This document shows, in pieces, positions 7,530-15,636 of a stretch of 64,000 nt of DNA; positions within the stretch are counted from its first letter, which is position 1, and every line of letters begins with the position of its first letter. Where the stretch lies: contig NZ_OLMV01000009.1 of assembly GCF_900292075.1 (NCBI RefSeq), forward strand, positions 51,331 through 115,330. Direction: 5' to 3'. The notes under the pieces were generated by a model. The model was not told the DNA's origin, did no database searches, and saw nothing but the letters and a program-made list of their open reading frames with translations. A program made the translations under genes and the position numbers. Source of the stretch: Microbacterium timonense (GTDB taxonomy: Bacteria > Actinomycetota > Actinomycetes > Actinomycetales > Microbacteriaceae).

Positions 7530-8017
7530 CCGGACACGCGATCGCCGAGGAGGCGTGGGAGGCGGCGGCAGCGGTCGCCGACCCCGAGGTGCCGGTGCTC
7601 ACGATCGAGGATCTCGGCGTTCTGCGCGAGGTGACGGTCGAGGACGACCACGTCACCGTGACCATCACCCCGACGTACTCCGGGTGCCCGGCGATGGACG
7701 CGATCCGCGATGACATCGTGCTGGCCCTCACCGCGGCGGGTTTCCACGAGGTCGAGGTGCGCCTGGCGCTGGCTCCGGCCTGGACGACCGACTGGATGAC
7801 CGATGCCGGCAAGCGCAAGCTCGTCGACTACGGCATCGCGCCTCCGACCGGGCGTGCGGCCCACGGGGGTCCCATCCGCCTGCAGCTGTCGGTCCGGTGC
7901 CCGCGGTGCGGATCGCTCAACACCCGCGAGCTGGCGCGCTTCGGGTCCACGTCGTGCAAAGCGCTCTACGAATGCCGGGCGTGCCTGGAGCCCTTCGACC
8001 ACTTCAAGGTGCACTGA
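7523..8017 (+). CDS. paaD: PaaD, maturation factor of the phenylacetyl-CoA epoxidase
   Basis: 164 residues. The N-terminal DUF59/MIP18-type domain (about 5-100) has the DPEVPVLTIEDLGVLR start and a TYSGCPAMDAI segment. The C-terminal zinc-ribbon-like part has paired cysteines C126/C129 and C151/C154. PaaD is thought to help assemble the metal centres of the complex. The start is ATG 7523 or the adjacent GTG 7526, both overlapping the end of paaC; the ATG is preferred. Confidence 0.92.
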   Translation: MVTGHAIAEEAWEAAAAVADPEVPVLTIEDLGVLREVTVEDDHVTVTITPTYSGCPAMDAIRDDIVLALTAAGFHEVEVRLALAPAWTTDWMTDAGKRKLVDYGIAPPTGRAAHGGPIRLQLSVRCPRCGSLNTRELARFGSTSCKALYECRACLEPFDHFKVH

Positions 8018-9231
8018 TGGCGCGCGACGCCATTCGACATGCGCCAGGGCCGGGGGATGCGCAGCGCGAGCGGGTCGCCGAGGCGCTGCTCACGTCGGCC
8101 GTCGGCGGTCCTCGCGAGCGCAAGCACCGTGCCCGCTTCCACACTCTGCGGGTGGCCGCGGTGCGACCGCTCACCGACGCCTCCATCGAGGTCACCTTCG
8201 CACTCCCCGAAGAGCTGCGCGACGAGTTCGACTACCTCGCCGGGCAGCACGTGGCGCTGCGCGCGACGCTCGACGGTCACGAGGTGCGGCGGTCCTACTC
8301 GCTCTGCCGCGCCGCCGACTCCGGTGGCGGCGGCGACGGTCCGCGCACGATCAGCGTCGCGATCAAGCGCGACGCGGGTGGGCGGTTCTCGACGTGGGCG
8401 CAGACCGAGCTGCACGTGGGCGACGAGATCGACGTGATGAGCCCGCAGGGCACCTTCACGTCCAAGCTCGCCGACCTCGACGGCGCGCATGTCGCCGGCA
8501 TCGCCGCCGGCTCGGGCATCACACCGCTGATGGCGCTCGCCGCCACCGTGCTCGCCCGCTCGGACACCTCGCGGTTCACCTTGGTCTACACCAACCGGTC
8601 GAGCCTGGACGTGATGTTCCTGGACGAGCTGTCGGACCTCAAGGACCGCTATCCGACCCGACTCGCGCTGCATCACGTGCTCTCTCGTGAGCAGCGCACG
8701 GCTCCGCTGCTGTCGGGGCGGATCGACGAATCTCGGCTGCGACGGATCCTCGACGAGCTCGTGCTGCCCGACACCGTGGACGAGTGGTTCCTGTGCGGTC
8801 CCTACGAGCTGGTCCAGCTCTGCCGCGACGCCCTCGCCGACCGGGGCGTCGATCCGGCGCACGTGCGCTACGAGCTGTTCACGACCGGCGAGGGCGAGCG
8901 CGCCGAGCCCGCCGCGGGTCGGCCCGTGGTGCTCGGGGCTGACGAGCCGGTGCGCCGCATCGAGTTCAGCCTCGACGGGCAGTCGCAGTCGGTCGACAGC
9001 CCCGTCTCGGCGAACGAGACGATCCTGAACGCCGCCCTCCGGGTACGACCCGACGTCCCGTTCGCGTGCGCGGGCGGCGTGTGCGGCACGTGCCGCGCGC
9101 ACCTGCGGGAGGGGTCGGTGACGATGACCGAGAACTACGCACTGGAGCCCGACGAGCTGGAGCGCGGATACATCCTGACCTGCCAGTCGCATCCCACCAC
9201 CGACACCGTCGTCGTCGACTACGACGTCTGA
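8017..9231 (+). CDS. paaE: PaaE, reductase of the phenylacetyl-CoA epoxidase
   Basis: 404 residues with ferredoxin-NADP reductase-type FAD and NAD(P)H domains (RRSYSLCR; GIAAGSGITPLMAL) followed by a plant-type [2Fe-2S] ferredoxin domain whose cysteines are C351, C356, C359 and C389. It passes electrons from NADPH to the PaaA di-iron site. The start shares one base with the paaD stop (TGATG). The N-terminus is about 40 residues longer than the core. Confidence 0.94.
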   Translation: MARDAIRHAPGPGDAQRERVAEALLTSAVGGPRERKHRARFHTLRVAAVRPLTDASIEVTFALPEELRDEFDYLAGQHVALRATLDGHEVRRSYSLCRAADSGGGGDGPRTISVAIKRDAGGRFSTWAQTELHVGDEIDVMSPQGTFTSKLADLDGAHVAGIAAGSGITPLMALAATVLARSDTSRFTLVYTNRSSLDVMFLDELSDLKDRYPTRLALHHVLSREQRTAPLLSGRIDESRLRRILDELVLPDTVDEWFLCGPYELVQLCRDALADRGVDPAHVRYELFTTGEGERAEPAAGRPVVLGADEPVRRIEFSLDGQSQSVDSPVSANETILNAALRVRPDVPFACAGGVCGTCRAHLREGSVTMTENYALEPDELERGYILTCQSHPTTDTVVVDYDV

Positions 9232-9241
9232 GAGGAACGCC

Positions 9242-10003
9242 ATGATCGAACTTGCCGTCGACGGCGACGTGGCCGAGGTCGTGCTCAACGCGCCGCAGAA
9301 GCTCAACGCGCTGTCGCTGCGCGACCTGGGGGAGATGGACGCCGCCTACCGCACCGCCGAAGAGGCCGGGGTGCGTGCGCTCGTGCTGCGGAGCGAGGGT
9401 CGCGCGTTCTGCGCCGGCCGCGACATCGCCGGTGTCGACCCGGTGACCGACGATGTGCCCGGATACCTCGCCGGCGTGGAGACCCTTATGCGCCGCATCG
9501 CCGCCTTTCCCGCGCCGACGTTCGCCGCGGTGCACGGCGCGTGCCTCGGCGTGGGCCTGGGCCTCGCCATCGCCACGGACGTCGTCTATGTCGCCGACGA
9601 CGCGAAGATCGGCTCGCCGTTCGCGAGCCTCGGGGCGATGCTCGACTCCGGCGGTCATGCCCTGCTCTACGAGCGGCTCGGCGCGCACCGCGCGCTCGAC
9701 CTCATCTACACCGGCGAGCTCATGTCCGGTGCCGAGGCCGTCGCCGCTGGACTCTTCAGCCGCGCCATGCCCGTCGAGGAGGTGTTCGACTTCACCCAGC
9801 AGCGTGCCGCGGTCGCGGCATCCGGTCCCACCGCTGCGTTCGTCGCATCCAAGCGCCTCATCGCGCGCCTGCGGGGCGAGCGACTCTGGGATGCCGTGGC
9901 CGAAGAGTCCCGCGCGCAGGAGGCGCTGCGCACCACCGCCGACTACCGCGAAGGGTTCGCCGCCTTCCAGCAGAAGCGCAAGCCCGACTTCACGGGGGAG
10001 TGA
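9242..10003 (+). CDS. paaG: Enoyl-CoA isomerase, probable 1,2-epoxyphenylacetyl-CoA isomerase (PaaG type)
   Basis: A 253-residue crotonase-fold protein with AFCAGRDIAG (56-64) and GACLGVGLGLA. Neither hydratase glutamate is present: L108 stands where a hydratase would carry one. An aspartate, D135 in MLDSGG, fits the isomerase branch to which PaaG belongs. GAGAGGAA lies upstream of the ATG, 10 bases after the paaE stop, so it is the last gene of the paaABCDEG unit. PaaG converts the ring epoxide to oxepin-CoA for PaaZ. Assignment rests on family plus context. Confidence 0.82.
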   Translation: MIELAVDGDVAEVVLNAPQKLNALSLRDLGEMDAAYRTAEEAGVRALVLRSEGRAFCAGRDIAGVDPVTDDVPGYLAGVETLMRRIAAFPAPTFAAVHGACLGVGLGLAIATDVVYVADDAKIGSPFASLGAMLDSGGHALLYERLGAHRALDLIYTGELMSGAEAVAAGLFSRAMPVEEVFDFTQQRAAVAASGPTAAFVASKRLIARLRGERLWDAVAEESRAQEALRTTADYREGFAAFQQKRKPDFTGE

Positions 10004-10139
10004 GCCGGGAAGCTCGCCCGGGCAAGGCGACGCCGCGTCAAAGCGCCGGGACGACACGCCGCTGCAGGCCCCCGCGGCGGACCGATTCGGGCGATCCAGC
10101 CCGCCGCTTTCACACCCGGTGCCCGCACCCACCCGCCGG
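10004..10139. other. Convergent intergenic region after paaG
   Basis: 136 bases between the rightward paa operon and the leftward TPP-enzyme gene. It is GC-rich with no clear hairpin-plus-T terminator and no open frame I would defend. Confidence 0.4.
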
Positions 10140-11807
10140 TCAGGAGTTCACGCGGATGATCTCCTGCTGATAGGGAGCGACGACGCCGCCCGAGATGCGG
10201 CAGTCCAGCACGAGGAACCGGCGGGATGCCTCCGGCTCGCGTCGCCACGTCGCCAGCCGGTCCAGGTCATCGAGACCGCGCACCACGACCCCCTCCGCGC
10301 CGACACCCGCGGCGAGCGCGGCGAAGTCGACCTCCGGAATCAGCATCGGCTCCTTCGCGAGACCCTTGAGCCCGTACAGGTTGACCTCGGCACCGTACGC
10401 GGCGTCGTTCCACACCACCGCCAGGCCCCGTCCGGCAGCGACGCGGACCGCCGTCTCGAGATCGGCGAGGGCCATGAGCCCACCGCCGTCGCCGGTGGTG
10501 AGCACGACCGTGGCCGAGGGCTTGGCGAGCGCGGCACCCGCGACCGAGGGCCAGCCGAGCCCGATGGACTGGAACGCCGTGCCGACCATCGACATGCGAT
10601 CCGGCGAGGCGACAGGCCAGTACATGTTGGCCCAGCCGATGAAGTGCCCGCCGTCGGATACGACGACGCGGTCCTCGGGCAGCAGCTCGGCGATCCGCGT
10701 CGCCACCGTTCGGGGGTCGAGGCGACCGTCCGGCGCGACCCCGTCGCCGGGGTCGTAGGAACGCAGCGGCACCAGATCGACGCTCTCGCGCCAGCCGCTG
10801 GGGGCGGCGCCGCGGGAACGCAGCCCTGCGGCGACGGCCTCCGCGACGACCGCGGCATCGCCGCGGACGAACCCGCCGACGTGGGGATGCGTGGCCGCCG
10901 GCGTCACGTCGATCTGGAAGACCTTGGTGCCGGGCGCGAAGAGGTCGCCGAAGCGCATCGTGAACTGGTTGAGGGAGGCGCCGAAGACGACCGCGACATC
11001 GGCCTCGCGTACCAGGGCCATCGCCCCGTCAGCCCCGAACCCTCCTGTCACCCCGAGGTCGTACTCGGCACGGGGGAACACCCCACGTCCGAGGGCCGTG
11101 GATGCCGTCACCGCTCCGGTGAGGTCGGCGAGCTCGCCGAGCGCCGGCCCCGCCTGCGAGATCCACGCCCCGCGACCGGCGAGGAGGAACGGCCGCTGCG
11201 CCGAAGCCAGGGCGTCGACGAGGCCGTCGACGGCGCCCTGCGCGAACGCACCGGCCGGCTGCAGCGGTCCGGGAAGGCGCGGCTCCGGCGCCGCGGGCAC
11301 CGGTCCGGCATCCCGCGCCGCGACGTCGTACGGGATCGCCAGCACCGTGGGCACCCGATATGTGAGGGCATGCTCGATGGCGATGACCGTCGTGGCCGCG
11401 GCATCCGCCCGCCCGACCGTGTACGTGCGGGCACCGACGGCTGAGGCGAGGGCGATCTGGTCCACGTCCCACGGGCGCGGACCCGAGGTCGGCTCGTCGC
11501 CGACCACGAGCACGAGTGGCACATGGGCCTGGACGGCCTCTGCGAGGGCCGTGAGGGTATTGGTGAAGCCGGCGCCGTAGGTCGCCGTCGCTGCGGCGAG
11601 TCGCCCCGACGCCCGGTGATAGGCGTCGGCGGCGACAACCCCGCCTGCCTCGTGGCGCACCGCGGTGAAGTGCACGTCGGTCGAGCGCTCCAGCGCGTCG
11701 AGGAAGTAGGCGTTGCCGTTGCCCATGACACCGAACACGTGGTCGATGTGGCGGGCGAGGGTCAGGGCGACGTGGGCCGAGACGGTCGTCGGGGTGGGGG
11801 CGGGCAT
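10140..11807 (-). CDS. Thiamine pyrophosphate-dependent enzyme of the acetolactate synthase / benzoylformate decarboxylase superfamily
   Basis: 555 residues in the usual three-domain order: N-terminal pyrimidine-binding domain with the cofactor-activating glutamate E53 in RHEAGG, a central domain, and the C-terminal PP-binding domain with GDGGGLMALADL ending in N-D at about 437-466. No regulatory or membrane segment is visible. A 2-keto acid decarboxylase or ligase acting in aromatic or amino-acid breakdown would fit the neighbourhood, but the substrate cannot be read from the sequence. It is divergent from the next gene. Confidence 0.8.
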   Translation of the reverse strand: MPAPTPTTVSAHVALTLARHIDHVFGVMGNGNAYFLDALERSTDVHFTAVRHEAGGVVAADAYHRASGRLAAATATYGAGFTNTLTALAEAVQAHVPLVLVVGDEPTSGPRPWDVDQIALASAVGARTYTVGRADAAATTVIAIEHALTYRVPTVLAIPYDVAARDAGPVPAAPEPRLPGPLQPAGAFAQGAVDGLVDALASAQRPFLLAGRGAWISQAGPALGELADLTGAVTASTALGRGVFPRAEYDLGVTGGFGADGAMALVREADVAVVFGASLNQFTMRFGDLFAPGTKVFQIDVTPAATHPHVGGFVRGDAAVVAEAVAAGLRSRGAAPSGWRESVDLVPLRSYDPGDGVAPDGRLDPRTVATRIAELLPEDRVVVSDGGHFIGWANMYWPVASPDRMSMVGTAFQSIGLGWPSVAGAALAKPSATVVLTTGDGGGLMALADLETAVRVAAGRGLAVVWNDAAYGAEVNLYGLKGLAKEPMLIPEVDFAALAAGVGAEGVVVRGLDDLDRLATWRREPEASRRFLVLDCRISGGVVAPYQQEIIRVNS

Positions 11808-11948
11808 GGCGGAGCCTTTCGAGACGGAACGGATCGTGAGTGCCGTATGTGTCTCGCGCGTGCGCGCTGCGTGCCCATTTTTCGAGCACCGGCGGGCGAC
11901 GGTGCCGCCGGACGAGTCGAGTATAGGACTTCCGGCAGGATGGGAGTC

Positions 11949-12257
11949 ATGAAGACGACTCAGCTGCGCCGGTACACGCTCGTCGAGGGGGAGTACGACG
12001 CGTTCGTCGCGTGGTTCCAGCAGTGGATGCCGCGCGTGCGGCCGGCCGCCGGCTTCACGATCGAGTTCGCCTACGGCATCCGCGAGACGAACGAGTTCGT
12101 GTGGGCCGTGAGCGCCGAGGGCGACGAAGAGGCGTTCCTGGCGCTCGAGCAGGAGTACCTCGCCTCGGACGCCCGCGCCGAGGCCTTCGCCGGCGTGCCG
12201 CAGCGGATCGTCGAGTACAACATCCGCCTCGTCACGGAGTACCCGACCACCGCCTGA
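11949..12257 (+). CDS. Small NIPSNAP/EthD-like protein
   Basis: 102 residues, no signal or membrane segment. The aromatic-rich pattern (RRYTLVEGEYDAFVAWF; FAYGIRETNEFVWAVS) resembles single-domain dimeric alpha-beta barrel proteins of the NIPSNAP type, which often accompany catabolic genes. An in-frame ATG at 11940 is an alternative start. Its last two codons and stop lie at the beginning of an 88-bp tandem repeat. The function is unknown. Confidence 0.7.
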   Translation: MKTTQLRRYTLVEGEYDAFVAWFQQWMPRVRPAAGFTIEFAYGIRETNEFVWAVSAEGDEEAFLALEQEYLASDARAEAFAGVPQRIVEYNIRLVTEYPTTA

Positions 12258-12426
12258 CGCCGCCCGCCGTGGCGCCGCCGACCGTGCACAAACTCCTCTA
12301 GATCGCCCGGGTTGCCGCCGGAGACCGCGCGTCGGCGCCGCCTGACGCCGCCCGCCATGGCGCTAGCGACCGTGCACGAACTCCTCTAGATCGCCCGGGT
12401 TGCCGCCGGAGACCGCGCGTCGGCGC
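12251..12426 (+). repeat. Two tandem 88-bp units, the first including a stop codon
   Basis: Units 12251-12338 and 12339-12426 differ at only a few bases. Both begin CGCCTGACGCCGCCCGCC and contain an AACTCCTCTAGATCGCCCGG segment. The TGA of the upstream gene lies within unit 1, so the duplication starts inside that gene's last codons. Each unit carries one box of the AACTCCTC family. Confidence 0.9.
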
Positions 12427-12441
12427 CGCTGGACGGGCGGG

Positions 12442-12630
12442 TTTGAGGAGTTTCGGGCCGGCTGGGGCGGGGCAAGCGACGGATGTCCCGACGAGCCGAG
12501 CACCCGGTGCTCGCGGCTCGTTGATGACGGGTGGTCGGCGACGGGCGGTGCGCGAACTCCTCAAAACTGCCCGGACTCCGGCCTGAGCCGGTGCTCCAGC
12601 GCCGCAGGACGGGCGAGTTTGAGGAGTTCG
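12442..12630. repeat. AACTCCTC inverted-repeat cluster
   Basis: TTTGAGGAGTTTCG at 12442-12455 faces the boxes of the 88-bp units. A second hairpin is CGAACTCCTCAAA (12553-12565) with TTTGAGGAGTTCG (12618-12630), a perfect 13-bp pair, extended inside by GCCCG/CGGGC. No open frame of credible length uses this 438-base gap between the NIPSNAP-like gene and the iclR-type gene. Confidence 0.85.
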
Positions 12631-12695
12631 GGTCGGCAGCGCACGGGCCCGACGACCGAGGTGTCCGGGCCGGCAGGCGCGCGCCGGGCGTCGGC

Positions 12696-13418
12696 TCAGC
12701 CGCCCAGCGCCTCACGGATCGAGGCGGCCGACCGGGTCAGACGGGCTGCGATCTGCTCGTCGGAGTGGGCGCTGGCGACGAACACGACGGCGATCGCCGC
12801 GGGGCCCCGCCCGCGCACCGACAGCGGCACCGCGACCGCCCGCAGGCTGGGGATGACCTCGTCGTGGCTGGTCGCAAAGCCGCGGGTCGCGGCGTCCGCG
12901 ACCTCGCGTTCGAGTTCCTCAGGCACCGCGCCCGGCCACGAACCACGTGGCAGCAGGGAGAGGATCGCCTTGCCCGGGGCTCCGCGGGTGACCGGATGCC
13001 GCGTCCCCGGGCGCTGCGCGACGGGGTTCACGGCGTGGCGCGGCTCGACGCTGGAGAGTGTCACGCACTCGTCGTGGTCCAGCACGGCCAGGAAGCAGGT
13101 CGCACCGAGGTCTCCGGCAACCGCCGTCAGCTCGGGCAGCGCCTCGGCCTGCAGGTCGTGTGCGACGCCCGCAGCCAGCGCAGCCATGCGGGGGCCGAGC
13201 TCCACGAGGCCCGCGGGATCCCGCTCGACGACGCCGTGGTCCTCGAGTGTGCGCAGCAGCCGGTAGGCCACCGAGCGGTGCACCTCCAGGCGCCGGGCGA
13301 TCTCGTCGATCGAGAGCCGGCTGCGGGCGTCGGCCAGCACCTCGAGGATCCGGATGCCGCGGCTCAGTGTCTGTGACGCGGGCGCGGTGTCGCGCGCCGG
13401 GGCGGGCGCGGGGGTCAT
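12696..13418 (-). CDS. IclR-family transcriptional regulator
   Basis: 240 residues. The N-terminal winged helix-turn-helix (about 14-75: SRGIRILEVLADARSRLSIDEIARRL) is followed by the IclR effector domain with the GAPGKAIL segment. The ATG at 13418 is preferred over an upstream extension that would run through the divergent promoter. It most likely controls the adjacent flavoprotein hydroxylase and senses an aromatic acid, in the manner of PobR/PcaR-type IclR proteins; the effector is inferred. Confidence 0.85.
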   Translation of the reverse strand: MTPAPAPARDTAPASQTLSRGIRILEVLADARSRLSIDEIARRLEVHRSVAYRLLRTLEDHGVVERDPAGLVELGPRMAALAAGVAHDLQAEALPELTAVAGDLGATCFLAVLDHDECVTLSSVEPRHAVNPVAQRPGTRHPVTRGAPGKAILSLLPRGSWPGAVPEELEREVADAATRGFATSHDEVIPSLRAVAVPLSVRGRGPAAIAVVFVASAHSDEQIAARLTRSAASIREALGG

Positions 13419-13463
13419 GGGGCCTCGCAGTCTTGCCGGTGGTTCGGCCGTCGTATACGATCT

Positions 13464-13498
13464 GTTCAATAGTAGAACGGTGTGTTCGAATATAGAAC
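13464..13498. promoter_or_regulatory. Twin IclR-type operators in the divergent promoter
   Basis: GTTCAATAGTAGAAC (13464-13478) and GTTCGAATATAGAAC (13484-13498) are two GTTC-N7-GAAC palindromes whose centres are 20 bp apart, about two helical turns. A -10-like TATACG lies just to the left at 13454. The region is AT-rich compared with everything around it. Confidence 0.7.
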
Positions 13499-13562
13499 AC
13501 CGCCACCTACGCGACAAGCACCAGGCCACAAGCCCTCGACACCGTCGTCCGAGGAGGACACG

Positions 13563-15479
13563 ATGCAGTTCCACCATCACGGCTATGTCTCCGGCGACCC
13601 GCGCGTGCAGGACCCGGCCGGTACGGGCATCGACCGCCCGGCCGAGCTCCCCGACGAGATGGACGTGCTGATCGTCGGCTCCGGCCCGGCGGGCATGCTG
13701 CTGGCCGCCCAGATGTCACAGTTCCCCGGGGTCACCACCCGCCTGATCGAGCGCCGCGACGGCCGCCTCGTCCTCGGCCAGGCCGACGGCATCCAGCCTC
13801 GCAGTGTCGAGACGTTCCAGGCCTTCGGCTTCGCCGAGCGGATCATCGCCGAGGCGTACAACATCGCCTACATGAACTTCTGGGGCCCCGACCCCGAGAA
13901 CCCCCGCAACATCATCCGCACCGCGCGGACTGAGGACTACGCCTACAAGATCAGCGAGTTCCCGCACCTCATCGTGAACCAGGCGCGCGTGCTGGACTAC
14001 TTCGCCGAGGCCGCCGCGCTCGGACCCGGCCGCATCGCGCCCGACTACGGCATCGAGTTCCTCGGCCTCACGGTGCAGGAGGAGGGGGAGTACCCCGTCG
14101 AGGTGCGGGTGCGGCACACGGACGGCGAACGGGCGGGTCAGGAGCGCACCGTCCGGGCGAAGTACGTCGTCGGCTGCGACGGCGCCCGCAGCGGCGTCCG
14201 CGGGGCGATCGGTCGCAAGCACGTCGGGCGGTTCGCCGCGCACGCGTGGGGCGTCATGGACGTGCTGGTCAACACCGACTTCCCGGACTGGCGCACCAAA
14301 TGCGCCATCAACTCGGTCGCGGGCAACATCCTCCACATCCCGCGAGAGGGCGGCTACCTCAGCCGCATGTACATCGATCTGGGCGAAGTCGCGCAGGACG
14401 ACGAGCACCGTGTGCGTCAGACTCCGATCGAGGAGATCATCCGCAAGGCGAACGAGATCCTCCACCCGTACGCCATCGACGTGAAGCAGGTGGCCTGGCA
14501 CAGCGTCTACGAGGTCGGCCACCGCGTCACCGACAAGTTCGACGACGTGGACGTCGATCAGGGGCACGACCCGCGGGTGTTCCTCGCCGGTGACGCGTGC
14601 CACACGCACAGCGCCAAGGCCGGGCAGGGCATGAACGTGTCCATGCAGGACGGCTTCAACCTCGGCTGGAAGCTCGGGTACGTGTTGACGGGCCTGAGCC
14701 CGGCGTCGCTGCTGTCGACCTACTCCGCCGAGCGGCAGCCGGTCGCGCAGCAGCTGATCGACTTCGACCGCGAGTGGTCGGCGCTCATGGCGCGCAAGCC
14801 CGAGGAGATCTCGGACCCGCAGGACCTCGCCACCTACTACCTCGCGACGGCCGAGTTCCCGTCGGGATTCATGACGCAGTACGGGCCGTCGATGATCGTG
14901 ACGGATGCCGCGCACCAGGCGCTCGCCGAGGGCTTCCCGCTGGGCAAGCGGTTCAAGTCGGTGGAGGTCGTGCGGGTCTGCGACGGCAACCCGATCCATC
15001 TGGGCCACCACGCGAAGGCCGACGGGCGATGGCGGATCTATGCCTTCGCCGACGCGCCGGCGGCGGGGGAGGCATCGGCACTCTCGGAATGGGCGCAGTT
15101 CATGTCGTCGCCGCAGTCGCCGCTGAGCCGGTTCACGCCCGAGGGCGCCGACGTCGACGCCGTCTTCGACGTCAAGGTGATCTACCAGCAGCGTCACGAC
15201 GAGGTCGACATCTCGCGTGTTCCCGAGGTGTTCCTCCCCAAGACCGGACCGCTCGGCCTGACCGACTGGGAGAAGGTGTACGCCGCCGCGCCGAGCGCCT
15301 GGACGCGCGACGACATCTTCGAGGAGCGCGGGTTGTCTCGTGACGGCGTCGTGGTCGTGGTGCGGCCGGACCAGTACGTCGCGGCGGTGCTGCCGCTGCA
15401 GGCGACCGACGAGCTGGCGGCGTTCTTCGCCGGCGCGTTCGTCGAGCAGCGCGCAGCCGTGAGTCCCGCGCTCACCTGA
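13563..15479 (+). CDS. FAD-dependent aromatic hydroxylase, 3-hydroxybenzoate 4-monooxygenase-like
   Basis: A 638-residue class A flavoprotein hydroxylase of the phenol 2-monooxygenase type. GSGPAGML at 39-46 binds FAD, a GD motif sits at 343-344 (AGDACHTHSAKAGQGMN), and a C-terminal thioredoxin-like domain (about 430-638) is present as in this family. The opening MQFHHHGYVSGDP and the overall length best recall MobA-like 3-hydroxybenzoate 4-hydroxylases, which make protocatechuate; phenol hydroxylase is the alternative. The start has a strong GAGGAGG site. The divergent IclR gene is the likely regulator. Confidence 0.82.
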   Translation: MQFHHHGYVSGDPRVQDPAGTGIDRPAELPDEMDVLIVGSGPAGMLLAAQMSQFPGVTTRLIERRDGRLVLGQADGIQPRSVETFQAFGFAERIIAEAYNIAYMNFWGPDPENPRNIIRTARTEDYAYKISEFPHLIVNQARVLDYFAEAAALGPGRIAPDYGIEFLGLTVQEEGEYPVEVRVRHTDGERAGQERTVRAKYVVGCDGARSGVRGAIGRKHVGRFAAHAWGVMDVLVNTDFPDWRTKCAINSVAGNILHIPREGGYLSRMYIDLGEVAQDDEHRVRQTPIEEIIRKANEILHPYAIDVKQVAWHSVYEVGHRVTDKFDDVDVDQGHDPRVFLAGDACHTHSAKAGQGMNVSMQDGFNLGWKLGYVLTGLSPASLLSTYSAERQPVAQQLIDFDREWSALMARKPEEISDPQDLATYYLATAEFPSGFMTQYGPSMIVTDAAHQALAEGFPLGKRFKSVEVVRVCDGNPIHLGHHAKADGRWRIYAFADAPAAGEASALSEWAQFMSSPQSPLSRFTPEGADVDAVFDVKVIYQQRHDEVDISRVPEVFLPKTGPLGLTDWEKVYAAAPSAWTRDDIFEERGLSRDGVVVVVRPDQYVAAVLPLQATDELAAFFAGAFVEQRAAVSPALT

Positions 15480-15636
15480 GGAACAGAGTCCTCGCTCCGC
15501 GGGGGCGAACCAGACCCTCCACCTGTACATCGCGTATATCGGCCGCTCTCGGCGGCGACGGGCAGAATTGGCCCGGTAGACATCCACAGAACGGATGCCG
15601 CAGCGCGCGGCCTCCGGAACCGACAAGGGAGTCCTC

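Noticed and set aside
12258..12695. Small genes in the repeat-rich gap
   Set aside because: All frames are short, lack ribosome sites and run through the tandem and inverted repeats.
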